Shown: positions 34,007-45,983 of the stretch, piece after piece
Numbering within the stretch: the stretch's first letter is position 1
How the letters are laid out: each line of letters starts with the position of its first letter
Origin: Neodontobutis hainanensis
Lineage: Eukaryota; Chordata; Actinopteri; Gobiiformes; Odontobutidae
Length of the DNA stretch: 64,000 nt
NCBI GenBank assembly: GCA_024349245.1
Contig: JALDNG010000038.1
Coordinates: forward strand, 3,678,501 to 3,742,500
Reading direction: 5' to 3'
Position numbers and translations under genes: made by a program
Notes under the pieces: model-generated
Database searches by the model: none
Told to the model about the DNA's origin: nothing
Seen by the model: only the letters and a program-made list of their open reading frames with translations

Positions 34007-37000
34007 CTAGATCTCATTATCGATGTCCCAGATGTCTCCAAACATAGCGTTGGCACAGCCCTGCAGGTTCCAGGTGGCCAGGGCCAGCTGAGTGTGCAGC
34101 TCCTCCATGTTGGTCATCTCAGCTATGGCAGCCAGAGTGTGGGAGCCTCTCCCCAGCAGCAGGTGACGGAAGGGGGTCACGCTGGGAGAGACGTATGGAG
34201 AGAGGAGGGTGTGCTCGATCTGGAAAAACAAACAAAAGGCTGTGATGCTGCTGATGTGAGGTCTTTATAGATTTGAGTGTGCCAACGTGACAGTGGAGAA
34301 TAATATAATAACTATCCATTCTTTATTGAATAATAATGTCTGCTTTAGAACACCATAGGACCTCATCCAAATGGTCACATTTCCTGACAAAAGGCTATGA
34401 AGGCCTAACATAAGATAAGAAATATAACAAAATGGCTGTGTGCAATATCCGTTTGCAGAGGATGTGTTTGAACTATTTTAAAACCAAATGGATGAAAAGT
34501 CCTACCCGCATGATCCTGTCGTTGAGAAGTCGACAAGCCTCAGGGTCCCTGAGGTCAGTGTTTTTAATGTCATTGTAAATGTCGTCTGCAGCTTTTTGGA
34601 AGGAGCCTCTGGCCCGACCGAGCCATTTCTCACTCACATCCTTCAGTTCCCCAGACTGTAGAGCCACAAAAGTTCATTAGTCATAGAAATACAGTTTAAG
34701 GTTAATTTAAAAAATAAAAAGACTAACCTTTGAGAGGACATCAATGTGCTTGTTAACAATGTACACATTTCTGTTGATTAGTGTTTTGTAACGGGTCACG
34801 TCAAAGTTGAGCAGGTGATCGTGGACGAGACGCAGAGCCATTTGTCCAGCGATCTCAGTCGCAATGGCCATGATCTCACTGGTGCCATGGTTAGTTTTAA
34901 AGTCAAGGGTGTTCTTGTCATCCATTAGTGTGTTGTAATGAGAGTATTCCCCATTCTTTGAAATGCATAGATATGGCATTTATTTAGTGTGAATAAAAAG
35001 CAATAACTAGAAAATGTACAGATTTAATCATCTGTAAATAAGTGTTAGTTTATCAGGGCTTACTTTGGCAGAGGTAAAATGGAAGGAGATGGATGGAATC
35101 CCAGAGAAGGCCAGGAAGGGATAGGCGGGGTCATCTATTGACATTGACCTCCATCTGTGCACAACATGATGTAATGTCAATTTACATACATTACTATTGT
35201 TCTCAGCAGATTGCCAAGTCCAAACATATGCTGAGCAGGAGACTTAATTCTTACAGTTCAGTTTTTTCAACCATATCAGACACAGTGCCTTTCCCGGAGG
35301 GACTGCTCACCTGTTTAAAGAAAAAGAGGAAACACATCAAGCTCAAATAAGGTTGTATAAAGCTAATCCAAAAATCACACAAAAAGGCATTAGTCTCTCA
35401 CCGCTTTCATTGTGTTCTCGAGGAGGGTATAAAGAAGGGGACTTGCTGAGGCATAAAAGCCCTCACGGCCTTGGAAAAAGATACAATAAATTAACTATAA
35501 TTCACAAGATGTAATGGCTACTTATAAATGCATGTGTTCAGTACAAACCTTGGACTATTCCATCCAGATTAATGTAGGCAAAGACATTTTTGTCAAGAGA
35601 GGACATATAGGCCTATGACAAGTAAAGACAGCATTATTTAAAACCACTTACAGTGCTTTTTATACATTAGAGTTAAAAAATAAATAAATAAATAAAATAA
35701 ATAAAAACAGTTCCCACCTCCAACCATTCAGTGGCACCAACGCTGCCGTACTCTCCGGCAGTCCAACTCGCAAACACAATGCTTCTTCTGGGCCTGAACC
35801 CATCTGGGAAAACAAAATTGTATTCACTGATACTCAATTTTTTATATTTATTCAAACAAAATGTTTTTTTGGCAGAAGTTGGTGATTTTAAAAGGATTAT
35901 ATAAAACTTCTAATAGAGTTGTTACCTTTCTCGATCATTTCATGAACAGCCTTGGCCAGCTCTATCAGTGCAGCGGTACCAACAGTAGCTTTGGCGTAAC
36001 CGCTGCCCCAGGCGTCTCTCTGGGCTCCCAGTACGATGTAGCGATCTGCAGAGTCACACAAAAAAAACACAATTAGAAAGACAACATAACAAAAAGTGTG
36101 GTGTCAGAGGGTACATCTATGTGCCACTGGGGAAATGTTAATTAGGAGTAATAATCCAGCTACATTAACTCTAGAAATTAGCTGTGTTTAGCTATGTTTG
36201 GTTTTAAAAAGGTTACCATTCACAAAATGACTCAAATATTATGTAGTTTATCCGCATTTTAATCAACATTCAGGTCATATTTTATTTATTGATTTCTTGC
36301 CTGAGGAAATGACAATAAAATAATTTGTATTCCTTTATCTGAGCTCTCTTTTTCTTATATTAAAGTCTACAAGCTACTAAATACTAAGACCACATGAGTG
36401 CAGCATTGGCCCGAGAGGAGCTTAGAGGTTTGATTCCCTCCTGTGCAAGTAAACTCAAAAACAGTCCTCGTGTTAAACAGCCAAGCCGAGCTATAAGCGC
36501 AGCTGTGTGAGTGAGAAATACATTACATATCTGACTTACCAGGATCAGTGAAGCCTTTGATAACACCAAACACATTGTGGATCTCTTTGTTGACCAGAAC
36601 ATTGTTCACTTCCACAGTAATGTTCTTAATGCCTCCCAGTGAGTAAGACAAAGACGGCTGGTTGCCTTTGAAGCCACTGGCTGGATCAGGTACAGGGCCA
36701 CCAATCGTCCTGATAGAGTGAAGAAGAAGATTGATAGGAGTGACGATTCGGTCAATAAAAAAGGCATAACAGACCCATGTGCCATTTAACTTACTGTAAA
36801 ATAACTTTAGATATGTCTAAAGTGATGGTCTGGGCTGGTATTTTCGGAAGGCCAGATGATTTAGTTGGGGGAAACTGTGTGTGGTTAAAAGAAGGAAATC
36901 CAGGAGTGTAGGGGTCACCTGTACCAAGATGAACCTGTAGAACAAGAACATGTTTTTAACTTTTTCAATGCTTTGTTTTCGTCTTCCTGTTATAGTCTAT

Positions 37001-39593
37001 GCAAACGTACATGTCCATAGAGTTCTGTGTCATGTTTGTATTCATCGGTGTCCGAGTAGATGAGAACAGCAGAGGCACCCTTTTCTTCAGCATTGGCAAC
37101 CTTAAGAAAATAAAAAAAAAAAAATACTAAAATAAGACTACAAAAAACTAAAGAGGTCAAATGAGATACAACCATGTTCATATAGGTTTATACCTTTTGT
37201 GCAAAACTGATTTTCCCACTGCGGAATATCACCACACTGCCTTTAAGATCAATCTGATTCGCCAGCAAAATCTTAAAATCCTCCGGACGACCATAGTTGC
37301 CATAAACCAGTTTACCCTGTCCACACAAACCAGATTTTAATACTTTTAAAACAGTTTTCAACAAGGAAATGCAATAACCAAAAAAGGTCAAGGTATCACT
37401 TTACCTCAACGGTCCCAGTGCCACTGTAGGCAAGAAATCCCTTCGGCTGAAAGTTGGTTCCCTCAAAGATGACTCTGTTTGGACGACTACTGCACAGAAG
37501 AAACAGATGCTTGTTAGAACTTTATCAGTCATGACAGACAGTTTCATTCCTGCATTGTTTTCCAACACAGGTTGTAATGAAATACATACTTTAATGTTCT
37601 ATATTTCAGTGCAATTAGGATGCCATTATAAACTGCATATCTGTTTCCTTTATTAAAAGTTTTCAATCGTTTTAATTAATTTCAGCATAACTTCTTTGGA
37701 TTCATTTTTCATATAATATGGCTTGTATAATTTATCTTTTTTATTACACTGGCTTCATACATTCATCCATGATGACTATTCCTCTTTAGTTTAAACTCTA
37801 TTAAAAACTTACAGCAGTTTCAAATAAATAAGAGTTTGTTTAATCTAAAGCCAGTTGTGTTTCAAATAAAATGGCAAATCTTAAAAACCGGAGGAGCTAA
37901 ATTATAATTAACTTTTTCAAGGACTTTATTACCAATAACTTTGGTAATTTTCACCAAATTCCATAACATTTCCATTATTAAAATTCCAGGGCGTGTGGAA
38001 AACCTGTGCTAAAAAGTGGTTTGCATTCCAACACTCATTTGTTCAATTATTTAACAACTATCATTCGTTACAACTAAATGTATGCATTTACGTACGTGTT
38101 TGGAGTCTGCAGCTGAACGTAGTGGATGTCAGTCCAGGGCTCCATCTCCAGATGCTTGAACTGGTCAAAGATGCGATTTCCCAAGTGCACGTCCTCAGAG
38201 CTGCCTGCCAAACGCGTGGCCCGGTCAAAGTCACTACAAAGAAAGTGCAATTTACGGCTTAATTTTCCTTGTTTTGAGCATTTTTTGTTTAAATCTTAGG
38301 AATTAACGATTTATTTAAACAGGGACAGCGCAAAATTTAACATTAACCTCCTACAAAAGGAATTGTGTTGTGCCAGGTTCTAGCTCATTTCCTAATTCCC
38401 ACCCGTAGTCCCTGGACAGGTAATAACTGTAGTCGTTCGTATCACAATCATATCTTTGGTGTACCTTAGAGTGTTGGTGAAAGCCTGGCTGGTGAGTTTC
38501 TGTTTGAGGAGCTTGGTGATGTCTCCCCAGTTCAGCTGCATGTCCGACTCATTAGAAACAAAAGCAGCAGCAGAATCAGTGGCATCCTTGTTTTCCATGT
38601 ATGGTTCACATTTGGCCACCTCACGAGGTTTACGGTGGCACAGGTATCCCACCAAATAACCTACAGCAAAAATATAAACCACACAGACATTTAGAACAAG
38701 GTAAAGTGGGCAATTTTTGTTAATTATTGCATTAATTGAAAAGGATCCTTGGTTAAGGTTAAGGTTAATGTGGACATGAAAAAAGAAAATCACAAAGATG
38801 CATTCAAAATGATAGCTTTTATGTGTAAGAAACCTATCATTTACAGTGTCTCACATCTTTAAAAATCCCTTATTAATTTATGATTTTTATTTAAATACTT
38901 TACATTTATGAATAAATAGATATTTTTACACCCCAAACATTTTCAGGGTGCTATGTGTAGATTGTTTAGTAATACTTTAGGAGAATAATAACCTCACAAA
39001 AACACTGTTGCATTAGTTTGTCTCGGAGGGAAAAAAATAAAAATAAAAAAATAGACATTACTTCCTGTTCTTTCTACCAAAAGCTTTTTCTATTGTTCTG
39101 ATTATCTTACACTGCCATAAACTCATAACAGCATCATTTACAAAAAAAAGCAGAAAAGGACAAGGTGAAAACCTGTTGTAAATCTTACCAATAATAAAGA
39201 CCAATAAGGTAGTTAGGACCAAGTAGTAAATCTTCCTCCGACTCAGAGCCCGAGGCGCCGGCCTAAAGGTAGGAGACCCCCCGGAGTGAGCCTCAGCGCC
39301 TCCATCAGCGTCATCTTCCGACAGTTTGACCTCAACGCGCCTCTCCCCGTCCTGCTCTGTCTGCAGAGTGAACCGGCTGTAACGTTCACTGTTCCTCTGA
39401 TAAACATGGAAAAAAGACAAGCGTGGTTAGTATGTAATAAATGTCTTTATTCCGCCAGCTGCAGAAGAGAAAATGTTTAGTTTCTTGGTCAGAATACTTT
39501 CACTGAATATAAAACACTGACCAAAAGGCTTTAGGCTGAAGTTGCGTGTCAAATACTTACGAGACTGTTGAGTGTACTTCTCACTCGATCCAT
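34007..39593 (-). CDS. tfrc: Transferrin receptor protein 1, 18 coding exons
   Basis: This type II membrane receptor imports iron by binding transferrin and cycling through endosomes. Exons (minus): 39561-39593, 39189-39396, 38465-38660, 38096-38233, 37405-37489, 37194-37316, 37011-37100, 36795-36934, 36540-36709, 35926-36045, 35718-35803, 35549-35612, 35402-35469, 35255-35310, 35064-35154, 34728-34955, 34506-34655, 34007-34219. Phases agree; 752 residues (human 760). Visible: internalisation signal YSRF (17-20; human YTRF), membrane span about 67-87, stalk cysteines 88 and 98 for dimer disulfides, PA-type domain (GKLVYGNYG onward), FNHTQ glycosylation site, protease-like domain (GAQRDAWG, FASWTAGEYGSVGATEWLE), helical domain ending GDIWDIDNEI. 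The RGD of human TfR1 is RGS at 648-650. The 3' UTR IREs and the tnk2 neighbour identify tfr1 rather than tfr2. Teleosts have two tfr1 copies; which this is cannot be told. Confidence 0.97.
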
Positions 39594-41945
39594 TGTTGAT
39601 CTGTCAGAAAAAACATGGCAAGATTCAATTATATGAAAAAGACAAGAGAACTAAAGACATGAAACAGACCACATGAAAGTTACGGTGCTGTTGAGTGGGT
39701 AAAAATGTATAAGTCTAAAAAACACAGGAACTTTTGGGAATCCCACTCCTTAAAGATGTCTGGCTACGGCTGGGTTCTTTTCCCATATAGGTGCTACAGT
39801 TGCTGCACTAAACTACGACAATAAGTAAAAATGGGGAAGCGCAAATAATTATTCCGTGAGACCAAGCATTTTAATTGATGGTTGCTGTTCCAGACTTTTA
39901 GCTTTAGCGCAAGTGAAAGATATTTGATGCTGGAATATACAAGTTTCCTTAGGACAGAGGTGTGTCGTTTTGATTCCCAGGCGTCAAGACTGCGCCACTG
40001 GCAAATTCAGGCAAGCATGGACCAAGTCTGCTTCACCTTCAGTTAAATTACTCCTTTTCAGTTCACTTCATTGGAAGTGTTTGATCTTGAAGCCAGATAT
40101 ATTACGACAGAATCAAATCCAGAAAATGGTGTCAAACTGATTTATTGTATTTTTATAAAGTCTACCGGATGCTCCTCTTGGTTCTAAAGTTAAACTGTTA
40201 CAAAATTTATTTAACAAGGTCATTTATTTTTTAAGCCGTCTTTACAAAACTGGAGCACAGGCGTGATGCGGCCCAGCTCTTTTTTGGGGAAAAACCCTGC
40301 AGGGTATTACGTGTGAACCCTGCAGTTCAAAAGAAACAAGCCTTCTTTTGATGCATGTTTCCAAATGTTATGAAACGCCCAGCCCTCTTTTATAAAATCA
40401 GATACACACTAATGGAGCTTTCCCACAGAAAGGAGATAATAGTAAACCAAATGTCAATTGTGCAAACTACCTTTGTATTGTCAGAGTAAACTATGACTTG
40501 TTCTTTTAACTGTTAATGTTATCTGTAGGTTTAGCCAAAATCTTTTAACAAGGTCATAATGTTTAGGCCAAAGCTTTTAAAATATGGCAATTATATTGGA
40601 AATGCAGATGAAGAAATAAAAGCAGAACATAAACATTAAGAAAACCGGCAAGTTTAACAAGGTACTCATTCTCGCTCAGAACAGGTGTGGCTCAAATTTT
40701 CTTTTGCATACTTTTACTCAAGAGGCACATTTATTCATTCAACATTTTTGCTAAAACACTAGCTTAATTTTATAATATATTTACTATACAATATAAATGT
40801 TATCCATGACAAAACAGTATGAAGCATAATTTTGTTAAGAACTAACCTAAACCTTTGTATCTTCAATATGGATATGCTTCAAACTGAAAGGCTATTCTCT
40901 GGAATAATATCACTTTCCAAGGAGACTTTGACTTAGTCTGACCTTCCCTTTTAGCACAGACAGATAATATTAGAAAGAAGACAAAGAGGCTTTGTCTCCA
41001 TAACAAAGATTTGCCTCGTCTTTGTTTCTTTTATAAATAATCATAAAGACCCCAAAAGATTGCCAAATTGAAACAGGAGCCTCATGGTTTCCTGGCACCT
41101 GCTGCAAAACTGAGCACACAGGTTTAGCAACACTAAAGGAGGAAACTTACTTACAGTTAGTGACAAACTGAACGTGGTCTATTCTTAACCCAAAGCAACT
41201 TCATGAGACATTAAGTTAGACCACAACCCCTTTTGAAAGACTTGCATTAGCACACAGCTAAATGTGGAAACAGTTATGAAATCATTTGAGAAACAGCAGC
41301 TTTACATTAGAAATAAAGAATAAAATAAAAGCATTTCAAAAAGAGATTAAAAGGACAGCATGTGTTAAGCTAAAGGCTAGATGTACATAACAGTGCAGTT
41401 TATCATGAAAAACCATTCATATTCTCAGGTTCATATTCGGAGGTTTTCATAAGAGCAGCCTTCGTGCTCATTGATCCTACAGTGACCAAGGCTAGATCTA
41501 TATCAAAGCAGGAAACGACGAAGGAATCTTCTGGAAGATTCACTTCACATAATAAACCTTTTATGCCTTCACGTTCATTCTTCTACCCATAACTCTGCGC
41601 TAAATGTCAGGCCACGCTGCCACGCTTTTTTCCTGCATCATTAACCCTGAGTTCAAGCTAACCTTAAACCGACCACAGAAAGCAACAATCAAGATGAATT
41701 TAAACTAATAAAGCGTCTTAAAGCGGTTTGAAATTAAAGGTTTATAAATGAGACACGTCACTCCTCTCACCTTGAGCCAGGTGCAGCTTGTTTGCCCGCT
41801 TCTTGACACGAGTAATCGGCTCAGGTCGTGCCCTGGCTGCATGGATGCTGCTAACTTCCGTGTACGTCAGGTTTACGCAAGGCAAGAGGGTGACGCCCAC
41901 TTCTGGCTTTTAGCACGTAGCCCTGTCACGTAGCGCCTTTTCGAT
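39594..41945 (-). other. tfrc: tfrc 5' UTR: non-coding exon 1 and intron 1
   Basis: The ATG exon starts at 39600 after an acceptor (CTGACAG), leaving seven untranslated bases. Upstream, a strong donor (CTCAAG|GTGAGAG) ends a non-coding exon at 41771, which probably begins near 41945. This matches the human layout of a non-coding first exon. The intron (39601-41770) shows nothing beyond AT-rich sequence. Confidence 0.7.
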
Positions 41946-41990
41946 GAATGGAGCACGGAGCGTGTGTGGAGTTATAAATAGCCTAATACA
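41945..41990 (-). promoter_or_regulatory. tfrc: TATA-like core promoter of tfrc
   Basis: On the minus strand TATTTATA lies at 41973-41980, about 30 bases before the inferred start near 41945. Just downstream, a GGGCGTCAC motif near 41891-41899 could bind GC-box or CRE-type factors. Position relative to the non-coding exon supports the call. Confidence 0.6.
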
Positions 41991-42777
41991 GGCGATAAAA
42001 ATTTTTAATAAAAAATAGATAAAATAGTGTTGAATACATTACACTGGACATTGCTATTGAATAAATCAGCATGCAGACTTACATATTATTTCCGTGCAAA
42101 AGGCAAAGTAGATCTGCATCAGTAGATTATATTTAGATATACAGGAAAGCTGAGCGGTTACATTTTAAGATAAGTCTTCAAGACTTCCTCAGTGCACACC
42201 CCTAACATCCTACATGTGTCAGTAATAGGGTTGCACAATCATGAAAGAGGGCTCATTGAAAGAACAAAAGTTGTTATATTACTCTTTGAAAATGTGCTTA
42301 CAACATAAACAAATAGTTTATTTGAGTTTTTTTTTTTTTTTTTATTAAGGATTTTATTAAAAGGGATTTCTTGGAGTTTACAGAAAGTTATTGTAATAAT
42401 TATATAATAAGCAATTGACTCAAGTTTTAGAATAAAACCTCCTGTTTCATGAAGTGCTTATACCTCATGAAACATGTATTAACTGTTTGACTATGTCTTT
42501 CTTCAACTGTTCATTTATCCACTCCTTGTTAACAAACAGACAGAGAAGGTTTAAACTTTGCAAAGGTTACGTGTGTATATAAGATACAAAAAAGGTCAGC
42601 TCGTGCTCACTAATCCACTCTGATACATAAGAACCAGCCACTGGATATTTTGTCCAGAGAGGCCAGATGGTTTAAGAGAGGGGCGAAAGAAGCCATTTTT
42701 GTGAAAATGAAAAAGCCTTTGTTGAACAGAGGAGGTGGCCTCAGATTCATGTTGCCTAGTATTTACAACAGTGAAGA

Positions 42778-43455
42778 AAAGGTTTGAGGAAAAGCATCTG
42801 GACTTCCCTTTCAAGGTGAAGACGTTTCGTCTCTATTCCAAGATACCAATTCTGAGTTCAACTGGTAAGAGAGCTGAGCTTATATCTCTAAAGGGGAGGA
42901 GTTTCCCCTGAAACCAAACCTGATGGACCAGGTTGTTCTGTCGTTGGTCATGAAAGGGAGGTGTGACTCCATCTGTGAAAGTCGTTAAGGCTCAGAAGAG
43001 TCGTTGGTGACACCAACGTCTTCGCCTTGAAAGGGAAGTCCAGATGCTTTTACTCAAACCTTTTCTTCATGATGTCCTGGATGACTGAGAACCTCCACAG
43101 ACTATTTACAACAGTGTTCTTAAACCTAAAACAAAAGAGCCTCACCCAGAACAACAAACACAGCACCTGAATAGAACAGTGACCCTAACGACTCTGCACC
43201 TGAATGGAGCAGTGTCACGAACGACTCACCTGAACCTTAACAGCTCCCACATCAGGAGTCACACTTCTCTTTCATGGCTAACGACTGTGAGACCAGAACA
43301 GCCTGGTCCATCAGGTTTGGGTTCAGCGGAAACCCCTCCCTCTTGAAAGATAAGCTCAGGTCTCTTACCTGTTGATCTCAGAATTGATAAAGTCTCTTGG
43401 AATTAGAGACAAAACATATTCACTTTGAGTCCAGATGTTTTTACTTTAACCTTTT
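42778..43455. mobile_element. Long foldback (inverted-repeat) element
   Basis: The left half (42778 to about 42990) recurs, inverted and diverged, in the right half (about 43230-43455). For example GCATCTGGACTTCCC at the left answers GAGTCCAGATG at the right, and the GGACCAGG...GTTCTG block at 42925-42940 answers CAGAACAGCCTGGTCC near 43297-43312. A third partial inverted copy of the left end lies inside at about 43012-43075. There is no coding capacity. It resembles a dispersed fish non-autonomous element; I cannot name the family. Confidence 0.7.
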
Positions 43456-43813
43456 TTTCATTTACAGTATTGTGACAAATCATGGTTTCTTGAGTGGGTG
43501 TAAAGATGTCAGATGCTCAAATGTAACACTGTAAATGCTGGTAAAGTGCACACAACATACAGTGCCCTAACATGACCTGTGCTGCTGGGACTGGGCGGTG
43601 TGAGATTAAAAATAACCTCTGGCTCCTGGTGCAATAGCAGCGTATTCCCAGATGGTGTCACCTTTGTGCTTTGTGTTAAAATCCCTCATCCACCCTCCCT
43701 CCGTCCCTCACCGGAGAGAGTTATCCTCCTGTGGGTAAGAAAATAATCTGTCTCTTTTAAAGAAACCTGAACACACACTGCATCATGTAGTAATTGTGCC
43801 TGAGCATTTATTT

Positions 43814-43847
43814 ATTCACTGTATAAGCAATTGGTTATACAGTGAAT
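43814..43847. repeat. Perfect 13-base inverted repeat
   Basis: ATTCACTGTATAA (43814-43826) is followed, after an 8-base spacer, by its exact reverse complement (43835-43847). No associated gene or transposon is evident. Confidence 0.85.
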
Positions 43848-45659
43848 ACTGCATTTTAATTTGGCCCATTAATCAAAAGACTACTTCAGTCTAATTGTGT
43901 TGGAAATAGTGTTTGTTTGCACTTAACTTCATGAATTTATAAGCAGTGCCAATCTGTTGTAATGCTCTTCCCTTATTCATATTTTTCGTCTCTAGAGCGT
44001 TACATGTCAGTTTTGAAGCCAAGGAGGGGACAGTCAAACTTTTATGCAGAACTCAGATTGTTAAAGTAAAAGAATAACTATTACAATGGAGTAAAAAGAC
44101 AACTTCAGTGTGCTCAAAGTGTGACTCATGCTTTGCAGTTTAACGTTACATGACATTACACGATACAATAGGAAAAAAAAAACAATGTTCAACAGAACAA
44201 TGCTAAAAACAAAAATGATGCTTAAACAGAATAAACAGATAAATGACAAAGACTAATGTCTATTAATAATGTCTATGGTTTAGGTTTGGCTCGAACAATG
44301 TGACTTATTCATCATATTTAATTTAATTTATTTACTTTAAATATATATTCGTGTTGTATCTACCACTATTTGTTGATGGGAAACTGGACATCCTGAGGTC
44401 TTCTGTCTCTGTCTCCCTAGTTGCTAGGCAACCAGATGTAAAACCACTGCTCTCTGTGTCGTGGGTTTCCACCAACAGTAAGACACTATATATTACGCAC
44501 ACTGACATACACTTAATGAATGAACAATCCAGATTTAGTCAAACCTAAAACGTTATCTCTGTCAGTTTTGACTGAAACTTGGAGTTATTCGAGAAACTGG
44601 ATCCTTTTCACCCATGTGTAAGGACAAAACTAGTCCAAATGCCTTCCGAAGAGTAAACTGGCTCAACGTGCACAATATAATTAAACTGTGTGACTGGGAG
44701 TGTTTGATACACTTATTTAAGCCTTCACTATCATTACTGCTGTTTCTAACTCAACATGTGACAGACACTGATGCAACAAGAGTCAAGAGTCTGTGAATTC
44801 AAGCCATCACTCTCTAAGCTAAATAATTACATACATTTACTAAAGGCTCAGTCCTGGTAGGCCTACTTTGTTGTTATTGTCATGCCATGCATAGCTGATT
44901 TACGTTTTCACCACAAACTGTCATGAGCCCTGGATTATCTACCAGACATCTGTAGCCCACCACATGACAAAAACTCTTGCTCTTTTTTTTATCTGATTAT
45001 CTTTGTGCTCAGTTCATGTCATCTTGCTCCGCTCTTTGTTGGAGTTGTTACTTTGCCAGCCTAAATCTGAATTCCTCATCTCTTCATTCTTCACTTTCTC
45101 TGCTGTCGTTTCTGCTGCTGCCAGCACATTCAGCCCTGGTGTTTGATCAGAAGAGCACACTGTAGGGCTCAATCTGTGCATTTCTCTGTTGCTCGTTCCC
45201 ATACATGGTAATACGGATCATATACATACATTATAAAGCCTACATTAGTCTGATTTATAGGTAGAGCTTAGACTGTAATAAACGTAAGCCCATCATTTGT
45301 ACTGCACTTGTGATTTCTAGGATTAGCAATGCTTATCGCGAGATTTGGACTACACAGGTGCGAGGATTTGGATGCAGGCATGTGCTACCTTCACAGACTG
45401 TTTGGAGGAGACTTAAGTGTAACATTTAAAGGAATCTCCATGCATTTTAACGATATTGAATAGTTTTTTAATTTGTCTCGCTCAAACCACGTGACAGCAC
45501 TTCACTTTAATCGCCCTAATGCGATTCAAAATGGGTTATTTTGAGCTGCTACCCCGTTCCCCACAGCCATTGTGTCACCACCATCTGTTCCGCGTTGATG
45601 CCCAATGTGTGATTCAACAAATGCGTCACTGTAATACCCGCTCATTATGGGAATCCGAG

Positions 45660-45983
45660 TCGAGGAGTTGGATTTTACGCAGAGCACGTGAAGGCAGCAA
45701 GACATAGAGCAAGCGAGAGCGAGAAAGATTTGTTCATCAGCGCTTTTCCGTTTTTCTGGGCAGTCCCTCTGCCTCCCTCTGTCGTGTCACTGCTGGACTG
45801 AAGAAAAAAAAAAGAAAAAAGAGGAAGGAATATGGTTTCATCTGACGCTCCTCCCGTTTGACTGCGCTGCTGTAGCGGATCTACACAAACCTTCTCCAAA
45901 AAAACACAGAAACAACCACAGTACCTCAGCCTGTCAGTACCGTTATCCACCAGCCTGCAAGACCACTACATAGAGACACATAA
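45660..45983 (+). promoter_or_regulatory. sh3kbp1: 5' UTR/promoter region of the sh3kbp1-like gene
   Basis: This complex GC-richer sequence precedes the ATG at 45984, with no TATA box seen. If transcribed, it holds an upstream ORF of nine codons plus stop (ATG at 45832, TGA ending 45861). The transcription start is not determinable from sequence alone. Confidence 0.5.

Larger units (their letters stand above)
42000..45650. other. Intergenic region between tfrc and the sh3kbp1-like gene
   Basis: The two genes are head to head, about 3.7 kb apart. Apart from a foldback element (42778-43455), a poly-T run near 42328 and a small perfect hairpin (43814-43847), I see no gene. Open frames here are short and unrecognisable. 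Confidence 0.55.

Noticed and set aside
38090..38096. Stronger-looking donor GTAAAT four bases after the chosen donor of tfrc exon 5
   Set aside because: Its use would place a stop (TAG) at the start of the next exon. The upstream GTACGT keeps the frame.
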